From Nitrososphaeraceae archaeon (GTDB lineage: Archaea; Thermoproteota; Nitrososphaeria; Nitrososphaerales; Nitrososphaeraceae): 6,365 nucleotides of DNA. Of the stretch, positions 1 to 5,327 are shown piece by piece (the first letter of the stretch is position 1; each line of letters begins with the position of its first letter). The translations under genes were made by a program, and so were the position numbers. The stretch covers positions 1 to 6,365 of the forward strand of contig JAJNBK010000277.1 in NCBI GenBank assembly GCA_021155845.1, in the 5' to 3' direction. The notes below the pieces were generated by a model. That model was not told where the DNA came from. It was given only the letters and a program-made list of their open reading frames with translations, and ran no database searches.

Positions 1-1
1 A

Positions 2-256
2 AACAATGACAGAAATGAATTTGCTATTGGATTAAAGGAAGATGAGAATTTTAGAGCAATGACAAAACTAGGGGAATTTTACACAAGATTTGTTGATGCG
101 TTTGATGAGTTGGAAGTAGTGGATGGAAAGGAATTAGATTGGAAACAGAGATTAAAGAATTGGATTGTCTCTGCAAAGGAAAATGAAATGATATTTACTG
201 AGGTAGATCTAAGTGGATGGAATGAAGTAGGAGAAAGAAAGAAGAAAAAGAATTGA
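2..256 (+). CDS. 3' end of an unrecognised protein gene (partial, enters from the left edge)
   Basis: The frame is open from the first bases of the window to a TGA at 254-256, giving about 84 visible residues. An internal ATG at 59 could serve as a start, but the coding-like sequence before it (NNDRNEFAIGLKEDENF) suggests that the window holds only the C-terminus of a longer protein. The visible part is hydrophilic and probably helical. It is rich in acidic and aromatic residues (GEFYTRFVDAFDELE, then DWKQRLKNW) and ends in a lysine-rich tail (GERKKKKN). There is no membrane segment and no motif I can assign to a family. A run of seven T's at 282-288 lies 25 nt past the stop and could end transcription. 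The function is unknown. Confidence refers to its being coding sequence. Confidence 0.6.
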   Translation, partial: NNDRNEFAIGLKEDENFRAMTKLGEFYTRFVDAFDELEVVDGKELDWKQRLKNWIVSAKENEMIFTEVDLSGWNEVGERKKKKN

Positions 257-576
257 CTCTTCACAGATATTGCAGTTATGCTTTTTTTGAAATTATGTTT
301 AATAAGAATTACAATTACTGAATTGGTTGTGATATAACTTGTAGACAAAGGGATTTAATGATAAAACCATCAATAATAACTTATATTTTTATTCCGTTTT
401 AGATGAGTTATTTTCTAACTGGAAGACAGAATTTTGCGCTTGCCATTTGCTTACATGGTTTGTCAGTAATAAGTGGGGATATGGATCCTTTGCTTCCAAG
501 ATCTCTATAAAAAATAATGATTAATACTATGCTGTTTACAAATAGCTAATAGTTGCTACTATTTTATTACAGGATC
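257..576. other. Intergenic stretch, no supported gene
   Basis: These 320 bases lie between the 3' ends of the partial left gene (+) and the SDR gene (-). They hold the T7 run at 282-288 and, at 509-514, an A6 tract that reads as T6 on the minus strand about 65 nt past the SDR stop. Two short plus-strand frames are open here. One, at 403-510, starts with ATG (35 residues). The other, at 345-521, has no start codon (59 residues). They overlap each other and neither resembles a family I know, so I do not call them. A decayed gene remnant is possible. Confidence 0.5.
282..288 (+). terminator. T-run, possible archaeal transcription terminator
   Basis: Seven consecutive T's lie 25 nt past the stop codon of the leftmost gene. 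Archaeal RNA polymerase commonly terminates at such U-tracts without a hairpin. No strong stem is visible just before it. In an AT-rich genome a T7 run also occurs by chance. Confidence 0.35.
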
Positions 577-1473
577 CTATTTACTAATACCAAGTAACTG
601 TCTCTTCATCATATTATGACGTTCTCTATCTGACATAGTCATTTTTGCCTCTGTCATCATTTCACTATATTTACCCACACGGTATCTTCGATCAGGATTA
701 TCTAAGATGGCTGCACTAAGTATTACTTTTGCAACTTCCTCTGCAGGAATTTGATATTGTTCTTGAACTTGTTTGTATTCTGCAAACAGTTTCTGCATCA
801 TTTGTGTATATGGTGAGTCATCAGGATTAGCTCCTTTTTTTGCAGCCATCTTTACATTATTATGAAAATCAGAAATTACTAGAGCCGGTTCTATAAGTAT
901 GACTTTAATACCAAATTGATCTAATTCGTAACTCAATGATTCAGATAATCCTTCAAGTGCAAACTTGGTGCTACAATAGGCTGCGCTAAAGGGGTATCCT
1001 ATTATACCTCCTATAGAACTTACGTTTACTATTCTTCCACTCTTTTGCCTCCTCATTATAGGCAATACTTGCTGTGTAACTCTTATAACTCCATACAAAT
1101 TAGTTTCAAACTGTGGTTTTATCTCTTCTTCAATTGAAGTATCTTCAATAGGTCCTATAAGTCCATAACCAGCATTATTTACAAGTATGTCAATTCTTTG
1201 TTTTTCAGATATTATTTCTTCTTGTATTGCATTTTTTGCTGATAAATCACCGTCGACATCAAGCTCAATGACCTTTAGTGGTAGTGCTTCTTTATCGGCT
1301 ATCTCTTCGATACTTGTAGATTTTTTAAGATTACGCATTGTAGCATAAGTATAAAACCCATTTCTTGCTAATGCCAAGGCTGTCTCAAAGCCTATCCCAC
1401 TTGAACTACCTGTTACAATAGCAACACGGGTAATTTCTCCATTTGGTTTATTATTACTACTTCTAGGAGTCAT
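577..1473 (-). CDS. Classical short-chain dehydrogenase/reductase (SDR), probably NADP(H)-dependent
   Basis: The 298-residue protein, a usual length for a classical SDR, carries the family's full signature. The nucleotide-binding TGSSSGIG is at 21-28, an Asp after the third strand at 72, NNAG at 99-102 and the structural Asn at 125. The catalytic Ser is at about 153 and YxxxK is at Tyr166/Lys170. Arg47, after the second strand (ATMRNLKK), is the kind of residue that binds the 2'-phosphate of NADP(H). Family knowledge: these soluble enzymes oxidise alcohols or reduce carbonyls. The extended C-terminus and NNAGYG recall the 17-beta-hydroxysteroid dehydrogenase-like branch, but the substrate cannot be read from sequence. 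The ATG start at 1473 leaves only about 16 residues before the first strand and has a TATA-like sequence 23-29 nt upstream, which suits a leaderless message. Nothing suggests that it is broken. Confidence 0.93.
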   Translation of the reverse strand: MTPRSSNNKPNGEITRVAIVTGSSSGIGFETALALARNGFYTYATMRNLKKSTSIEEIADKEALPLKVIELDVDGDLSAKNAIQEEIISEKQRIDILVNNAGYGLIGPIEDTSIEEEIKPQFETNLYGVIRVTQQVLPIMRRQKSGRIVNVSSIGGIIGYPFSAAYCSTKFALEGLSESLSYELDQFGIKVILIEPALVISDFHNNVKMAAKKGANPDDSPYTQMMQKLFAEYKQVQEQYQIPAEEVAKVILSAAILDNPDRRYRVGKYSEMMTEAKMTMSDRERHNMMKRQLLGISK

Positions 1474-1495
1474 AATGAGTTATAAGATTACAAGG

Positions 1496-1502
1496 ATTTA
1501 TC
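1496..1502 (-). promoter_or_regulatory. TATA-like box of the SDR gene
   Basis: On the minus strand the sequence reads GATAAAT about 23-29 nt before the ATG at 1473. This is the spacing expected if transcription starts at or near the start codon, as in leaderless archaeal mRNAs. It is weakly conserved and rests on position only. Confidence 0.3.
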
Positions 1503-1595
1503 AATGCTGCAAGCCAAGAAGCTAAATGTAAGTTATGTTAATTTAGAGATAATGCAAGCAAGCAACATCAACTACAATATTGCTTGATAAACCCG

Positions 1596-1618
1596 TATAG
1601 TTAGCGGTTCGGTGGAAT
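1596..1618 (+). repeat. Repeated motif, copy 1 (partner at 5004-5027)
   Basis: The motif TATAGTTAGCGGTTCGGTGG followed by AAT recurs at 5004-5027 in the same orientation. The second copy differs by one inserted G and one A-to-G change, so 22 positions match across 23-24 nt. It is richer in GC than its surroundings. Both copies lie outside intact genes. The loop-like GGTTCGG recalls a tRNA T-arm, but no tRNA can be folded around it. A dispersed genomic element or recombination scar is possible. Confidence 0.65.
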
Positions 1619-1776
1619 ATGATTAAAGCAACGATCTCCTTATGGTTTAATATCACTTATTTATGTTTATCAACATTCCATATCCAAAATGGTTTATCTT
1701 TAAGTATGTTAGTTTGTTCTATATTTGTTTGTACTTGGACTAAACTTTGTAAGTCTTTGAAATTCGCAGCCTTATT
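1618..1776 (-). pseudogene. Possible coding relic, perhaps from a large phage-terminase-like protein
   Basis: On the minus strand a frame open from 1776 to a TAA at 1657-1659 encodes 39 residues. It has no start codon, and its C-terminal half, including KPFWIWNVDKHK, has a strongly protein-like composition. Another frame beyond the stop continues with DIKP, a stop, then GDRCFNHI, and runs directly into the repeated motif. From memory this recalls a stretch in long archaeal proteins related to terminase large subunits (FWIW..EHK, then CCFNHI.GLP). That likeness is recollection and was not tested. It could equally be chance open sequence. Confidence 0.25.
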
Positions 1777-1802
1777 CTATTGCTGTTAGTGATATCATTA
1801 GC

Positions 1803-1811
1803 TTTATCTAT
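1803..1811 (+). promoter_or_regulatory. TATA-like box upstream of the PPOX relic
   Basis: TTTATCTAT lies 26-34 nt before the original ATG at 1837, the distance expected for a leaderless archaeal transcript. The gene it would serve is broken. Evidence is position and AT content only. Confidence 0.25.
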
Positions 1812-1836
1812 TATCATAGGGTATTGATCTGCCATA

Positions 1837-2170
1837 ATGGTTAACGCTATTTTTTCTGAAAAAGAAATAGAATACGTGAGTAGGCGGAATGAATCTTCTT
1901 AAATCTACAAAATACAAAAATGTTCTGAAAAATAACAAAGTTGCCCTTGTCATAGATGATTTAAAAACTGTTGATCCATGGGATCCTCGAGGTATGAAAA
2001 TATACGGAACTGCTGACATAGTTACTCGTCAAGGTGGATATATGGATAAAACAGATCACTCCAATTCTCACTACATAAGAATAACTCCTAAGAAGAAGTG
2101 GAGTTGGGGAATTGACGAACCTGTCTTTGTACAAGGGAAGTTTAATGTGAAAAGAGCAGAAGGAAAATAG
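1837..2170 (+). pseudogene. PPOX-class flavin/F420-dependent oxidoreductase, broken by internal deletion
   Basis: The C-terminal part (ATG at 1889 to TAG at 2168-2170, 93 residues) matches the pyridoxamine-phosphate-oxidase-like split-barrel family. It has KYKNVLKNNKVALVIDDL, then VDPWDPRGMKIYGTA, then YIRITPKKKWSWGI, the pattern of PPOX F420-dependent proteins (Rv2061c-like). These bind flavin or F420 and are usually 130-140 residues long. The N-terminus survives in another frame from the ATG at 1837 (MVNAIFSEKEIEYVSRR), which stops at 1900-1902. Between the two, about 30 residues are missing, normally including the strand after ..GRIATV.., and the frame changes. A deletion at about 1885-1890 therefore joined the ends. 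A shortened protein could still start at ATG 1889, but it would lack part of the cofactor site. It converges with the NTF2-like gene, with 23 bases between stops. Confidence 0.82.
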
Positions 2171-2193
2171 TTAGAGAAATATTATTACGTCCT

Positions 2194-2652
2194 TCAATTT
2201 TGTCTAGAAGAATAATCCAACAGTCCAGTATGACTTATCATCTTCCATTGGTCATTCACTTTCGTATATATCTTACATGCACGTCCATGCCAATGAAAAT
2301 CTTTTCCGTCTGAGATCCTTTGCCATAATGTGTCTATATCAACTACTGCAAAGGCACCATCACCTTCTTTTGAGACAACAATTTTTACAATTTTACGGTT
2401 ATTATGAACTAATCTGTGTGAAGCAAAAAGTTCTGACCATCCTTTCTGCCATCTCTCATAATTGAAACGACCTACCTCAAATATCCAATCAATGGGATCA
2501 TGTGATTGTGATGTTCTAGGCCATGGCCAAACCATATCAAGATGAAATATACTCATTAACTTAGCAAGGTCTTGTTGATCCCATGCTTGAGTTTCTCGAT
2601 CAAGAATTTCTTTAATTTCTGCTACTTCATTCTTTATTGTTGTATTCTTCAT
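2194..2652 (-). CDS. NTF2-like / SnoaL-like family protein (DUF4440 type)
   Basis: The 152-residue protein has the layout of the cystatin-like NTF2 fold. An N-terminal helix (EVAEIKEILDRETQAWDQQD, 9-28) with the familiar WxxxDxxxLM..F pattern is followed by tryptophan-rich strands and a C-terminal DTLWQRISDGKDFHWHGRAC with YTKVNDQWKMISHTGLLDY. The block from HWHGRAC to WKMISHTG is typical of SnoaL/DUF4440 proteins. These form a cone-shaped pocket and act as small isomerases, hydrolases or ligand-binding proteins, so the exact activity is unknown. I chose the ATG at 2652; an in-frame TTG nine bases earlier is possible but less likely, with a stop two codons before it. There is no signal peptide. 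It is the only recognisable intact gene between the two copies of the repeated motif. Confidence 0.85.
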   Translation of the reverse strand: MKNTTIKNEVAEIKEILDRETQAWDQQDLAKLMSIFHLDMVWPWPRTSQSHDPIDWIFEVGRFNYERWQKGWSELFASHRLVHNNRKIVKIVVSKEGDGAFAVVDIDTLWQRISDGKDFHWHGRACKIYTKVNDQWKMISHTGLLDYSSRQN

Positions 2653-2670
2653 ATGGCTCAAGTACTAAAA

Positions 2671-2681
2671 TTATACTTAAA
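2671..2681 (-). promoter_or_regulatory. TATA-like box of the NTF2-like gene
   Basis: On the minus strand TTTAAGTATA lies about 20-29 nt before the ATG at 2652, close to the spacing of an archaeal TATA box for a short or absent leader. Evidence is position and AT content only. Confidence 0.3.
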
Positions 2682-2796
2682 GATATTTTAAAAGTAGTTT
2701 GCAATATTTCAAAAAACTTAATTTGTTGTTATTTCTCCATGCTTGATTTTTGATCGCGTTGCATAATGATGCTTAGTTTGTATGACAACTGTCTGA

Positions 2797-3308
2797 TTTT
2801 CTATAAATTGCAACTGGCTTTGGATAAATTTTAACGAGACAATAAATGTCATAGAAAAAGAACTTCTATTCAAAATCCAAATACCTAAGTTTCCAACTAG
2901 CCTTATACTTGTAGGTGATTTAACTCATGAAATCATATCCCGATAAGTTGCTCTTAAAATCTCAGAGACATGTTATTATTTTCCTGTTAGATGTTTTGGC
3001 CTTGAAGAGTTTTTGCATGGACCTAGAGTTACATTAGACAGACTATCAAGTCTATAAATATTTTCATCTTATCTGAATCCAGGAAAGAGACATTGATAAA
3101 CTATGCAAAAATTGTCGGTTCTGAAGCTATAAGCATAGATGAGAAGACATTCGGTGTTCCACAAGAATTCGGATGGCTTGCCCAACTTCTGTGGGGGCAG
3201 CAGCTGGCATTAGAATTATCTAGAGCTAAAAATTAATCTTGAACTGTTAGAGGAGATCAAAGTCCTTATTCTGAGGCTAGAAAGTTTTTTAGTTCTGTAG
3301 TTTATTGA
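2797..3308 (+). pseudogene. SIS-domain (phosphosugar isomerase / GlmS-like) gene, heavily decayed
   Basis: Spliced across frames, the plus strand reads as the C-terminal SIS domain of a sugar isomerase or GlmS-type protein. The pieces are NETINVIEKELLFK, IPKFPTSLILVGD, VALKISETCYYFPVRCFG, the hallmark LEEFLHGPRVTLD, then ESRKETLINYAKIVGSEAIS, FGVPQEFGWLAQLLWGQQLA and finally RGDQSPYSEARKFF. GlmS-like SIS domains carry E..LHGP at the sugar-phosphate site. Damage is extensive. There is a TAA at 2944-2946 and another at 3055-3057, with a frame change by 3075. Two stops at 3234-3236 and 3240-3242 reflect a pair of compensating indels. The first SIS domain is missing or unrecognisable, so the left boundary is approximate; coding traces may begin near 2730. 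It is the first of four plus-strand relics in a row. The family call is firm, the substrate unknown. Confidence 0.8.
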
Positions 3309-3388
3309 TTTTTATAAAAGCAGGGGAGAGTGTATGACACTGTATATGCATAACATCTGTTTTTAAAAGTGTTTTTATTTATTAATAA

Positions 3389-3493
3389 CTCTCTAGATTT
3401 CTTTCTTTAGACAAGCTACTTGAGCAGGATAATAGTACTCAGGCTGTATTAAAGGAGACAAATGCATTTGATATAACATTTATAGAAAGATAA
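3389..3493 (+). pseudogene. Short C-terminal gene fragment of unknown family
   Basis: A 34-residue frame without a start codon, bounded upstream by TAA at 3386-3388, ends at TAA 3491-3493. The product includes LDKLLEQDNSTQAVL and KETNAFDITFIER, which reads like a real protein C-terminus with a helix followed by a strand. It lies about 80 nt after the SIS relic and about 100 nt before the RidA relic, on the same strand, so it may be what is left of another gene in that former cluster. I do not recognise the family, and a chance open stretch cannot be excluded. Confidence 0.3.
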
Positions 3494-3566
3494 ATTCATG
3501 ATATGTTTTTAAAACTAGTCAAAAAATACACATATGTTGCTCCTCGATCCCCGTAATAACTCGATC

Positions 3567-3573
3567 AATATAT
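3567..3573 (+). promoter_or_regulatory. TATA-like box upstream of the RidA relic
   Basis: AATATAT sits 24-30 nt before the ATG at 3597, ideal spacing for a leaderless archaeal gene, and supports 3597 as the ancestral start. The gene itself is dead. Confidence 0.3.
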
Positions 3574-3596
3574 CTTCATATTATCATCTATAAAGC

Positions 3597-4000
3597 ATGA
3601 ATAGAGTAAAAAGAATTAAATTGCTACTGGTACAATATGGGAACCATTGTAGGCTATTCACGTGCTGTTAGAATAGGAACAGCACATGTGTATGTCTCTG
3701 GAACAACTGCTACTGATCAAGAAGGGAATATCATAGGTTATGATAATGCTTAGGCACAAACAGTTAAGGCAATAAGCAATATAGAAACAGCATTACAAAG
3801 AGCAGGTGCTGCTCTGCATGATGTTGTTCGTATCAGAATATATATCATAAATATTGACTATTGGCAAGAAGTATGAAATGTACGTGCAGAGTTCTTTTAA
3901 AAATTCGTCCAGCCACTACCTAGTACAGGTAAGTCGTATAATAAATCCAGAAGTTCTTGTAGAGATCAAAGATGATGCTTTCATCATTGACTTTGAATAG
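3597..4000 (+). pseudogene. RidA/YjgF/Rid family deaminase gene, decayed
   Basis: Read across frames the relic covers a whole Rid protein of about 130 residues. It starts MNRVKRIK, then ATGTIWEP, then VGYSRAVRIGTAHVYVSGTT, the central AQTVKAISNIETALQRAGA and DVVRIRIYI, the active-site region RPATT, and the C-terminus SRIINPEVLVEIKDDAFI. RidA proteins hydrolyse reactive enamine/imine intermediates to ketoacids and ammonia, and the Arg of RPATT is the key residue. Frame changes occur near 3620 and 3646, each explained by one lost A, and again near 3900-3906 and 3921-3932. In-frame stops are TAG 3751-3753, TGA 3874-3876 and TAA 3898-3900. No functional product is possible. It sits between the SIS and arginase-family relics on the same strand. 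Confidence 0.9.
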
Positions 4001-4039
4001 AAATTCATTTTTCTCCTGACCAACTTCTTCAATATTAAC

Positions 4040-4065
4040 ATATATATATATATATATATATATAT
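4040..4065. repeat. (AT)13 dinucleotide microsatellite
   Basis: An uninterrupted run of 26 alternating A and T bases lies between the RidA relic and the arginase-family relic. It is self-complementary and prone to slippage and melting. It is about 40 nt upstream of the arginase-family frame, where a promoter and the missing 5' coding sequence would be expected. Confidence 0.95.
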
Positions 4066-4107
4066 TTCATTATTTATTACAAATTTAATTTATAAACCTG
4101 TTGCATA

Positions 4108-4927
4108 GTGTTGTCATATAGAGAAAGATACTCATGCCGCAATTTGCAGAAACTAAAGGCTGAATACGCAGGCAGAGTTTTATCATTGCCTTATAATCCA
4201 CAACGAGATAAATCTACCTTATTACTTAATCCTGATACAATCAGAGCATTTTCACTACAACTTGCAGAGAAAGTAATCTCTATACTACATAAGAAACAAT
4301 TTCCTATTGTTCTTGGAGGCGATTGTAGTATTCTGATTGGTAATCTTTTGGCTTTAAAGCTGATGAGTAGTAGTGATAGTAGTAGATATGGATTATTCTT
4401 CATCGACGGTCATGCTGATTTTTATCAACCTGAAGCATCTTTGACCGGAGAGGTAGCTGATATGGATCTTGCAATTGTGTCTGGTAGAGGTCCAGATATT
4501 CTGACTGATATAGAAGGATTAAAACCACTTGTTCTAGACCAAGACATTGTTGTATTCGGCTACCGTGACGGCTACCAAGCAGCAAGTTATGGGAGCCAAG
4601 ACGTCTATGAGACCAACATGCATGTCTTTGACTTCGAGAAAGTGCATACATTAGGAATCACACATGCAGCTTCTCTTGCCATTGAAAAGCTGAACTGGAT
4701 TTTGGATCCACCTTGATGTAGATGTTTTGGACGATGAGATCATGCCAGCAGTAGATTATCGTTTAAATGGCGGATTAAGTTTCTCTGATTTGAGTGAACT
4801 CTTGAAAATCATACTTAGATCTAAATGTGCTGTAGGAATGGATATTACCATCTTCAATCCTCTTCTAGATGTTGATGGTTCTATCACACACAGATTTGTC
4901 TCAAGTATTGTTGCCGGTCTGTCATAA
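4108..4927 (+). pseudogene. Arginase/agmatinase-family (ureohydrolase) gene with one frameshift and damaged 5' end
   Basis: The first frame (GTG 4108 to TGA 4714-4716, 202 residues) carries AGRVLSLPYNPQRD, the metal-site motifs VLGGDCS (68-74) and FFIDGHADF (97-105), and GEVADMDLAIVSGRGP. The second frame, read from 4703, continues WIHLDVDVLDD, MPAVDYRLNGGLSF and FVSSIVAGLS to TAA 4925-4927. Together they rebuild most of an arginase-family enzyme, which uses two Mn ions to hydrolyse guanidino compounds to urea. One extra base near 4694-4703, perhaps in the T4 at 4700-4703, explains the break between frames. GGDCS has Cys where arginases have His, a subfamily trait that may mean a different substrate. 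About 30 N-terminal residues are missing: the frame is closed by TAA at 4093-4095. A run of AGT codons inserts Ser-rich residues at 87-92. The frameshift alone could be a sequencing error. Confidence 0.85.
4366..4383 (+). repeat. AGT trinucleotide repeat inside the arginase-family frame
   Basis: AGT occurs three times, then GAT, then AGT twice more. It is in frame and encodes SSSDSS between LALKLM and RYGLFFIDGHAD. It adds residues in a loop that, from memory, is shorter in related proteins, and may reflect slippage in a gene no longer under selection. Confidence 0.7.
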
Positions 4928-5003
4928 AGGGGTTCTTTAGATGATCAAAATTATGGGATTTTATTTACAGATATATGCCTACATATCAAGAAGATAGAGA
5001 GAA

Positions 5004-5027
5004 TATAGTTAGCGGGTTCGGTGGGAT
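5004..5027 (+). repeat. Repeated motif, copy 2 (partner at 1596-1618)
   Basis: TATAGTTAGCGGGTTCGGTGG followed by GAT is a direct repeat of 1596-1618, with one extra G and one substitution. The 3' end of this copy (5021-5027) forms the outer left arm of the adjacent inverted repeat; the first copy has no such partner downstream. Confidence 0.65.
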
Positions 5028-5057
5028 GCAATACACTAGTGTATGTAATCCACTGGA
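5017..5057. repeat. Imperfect inverted repeat around a perfect 14-bp palindrome
   Basis: ATACACTAGTGTAT at 5031-5044 is its own reverse complement. Outside a three-base mismatch on each side, GTGGGAT (5021-5027) pairs with ATCCAC (5048-5053), leaving one bulged G. Beyond that, weaker pairs extend to 5017 and 5057, counting G-T wobbles. The whole could form a cruciform or, if transcribed, a long hairpin with almost no loop. It could bind a dimeric protein, or be a transposon end or recombination site. No T-run follows directly, so a terminator is less likely. Confidence 0.75.
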
Positions 5058-5128
5058 GCGGCCTTAATTTTGTAAAGGATGAAGGTTCCATTCTATTCCT
5101 TGTCTCTCCAGTGTCTCTTTGACTCCTA

Positions 5129-5314
5129 TTATTTTTTTCTCTCTCTAAGTTTGTTTGCTTTACGGATTTTGTCATCGTGGCTATTATTTGTATCCAACAT
5201 GGGTTCCTTGTGCTCTCCATTCTCATTAGAGTCAGAATTCTGTGGCTCATTATTATTGGGTTTGTTCAGAGTATTTGGAATATTACAAAAGGCGAGCGAA
5301 AGCCAAAAGATCCA
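5129..5314 (-). pseudogene. Possible C-terminal relic with Asn/Glu/Lys-rich tail
   Basis: Downstream of the MEDS gene on the same strand, a frame without a start codon runs for 61 residues to TAA at 5129-5131. It begins hydrophobic (WIFWLSLAFCNI) and continues very hydrophilic (NKPNNNEPQNSDSNENGE, then DDKIRKANKLRERKK). The polar, Asn-rich tail ending in Lys/Arg resembles the C-terminus of a small membrane protein. A stop lies directly upstream and no other frame continues it convincingly. I do not recognise a family, and biased AT-rich sequence could imitate this. Confidence 0.25.
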
Positions 5315-5327
5315 TTATATTATTTGC

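Larger units (their letters stand above)
1474..1836. other. Intergenic region between divergent SDR and PPOX genes, with motif and possible relic
   Basis: These 363 bases separate two divergently oriented genes and should contain both promoters. They also hold the first copy of the repeated motif (1596-1618) and, on the minus strand, a short coding-like stretch (about 1618-1776), both listed separately. Apart from a simple (GCAA)3-like run near 1554-1565, I see no RNA gene or other structure. Confidence 0.5.
4928..5128. other. Non-coding stretch with motif copy 2 and an inverted repeat
   Basis: After the arginase-family stop there is no supported gene up to about 5128; with the doubtful minus-strand fragment beyond, no intact gene appears until 5328. 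Long frames on both strands (minus 4951-5250, plus 5079-5456) have unconvincing composition, and the plus one runs antisense into the MEDS gene. Apart from the motif copy and the inverted repeat, which are listed separately, I see nothing else. Confidence 0.5.

Noticed and set aside
345..524. Overlapping short plus-strand frames after the leftmost gene
   Set aside because: One has no start codon and the other is 35 residues with a stop just upstream. Neither resembles a family I know, so I treat the region as intergenic.
1596..1640. tRNA-like GGTTCGG sequence in the repeated motif
   Set aside because: No acceptor stem, anticodon arm or CCA-compatible fold could be found around either copy, and the T-loop consensus is not met.
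4951..5250. 99-residue minus-strand reading frame
   Set aside because: It crosses the inverted repeat and the repeated motif, has no recognisable domain, and a different minus frame over part of it looks more protein-like.
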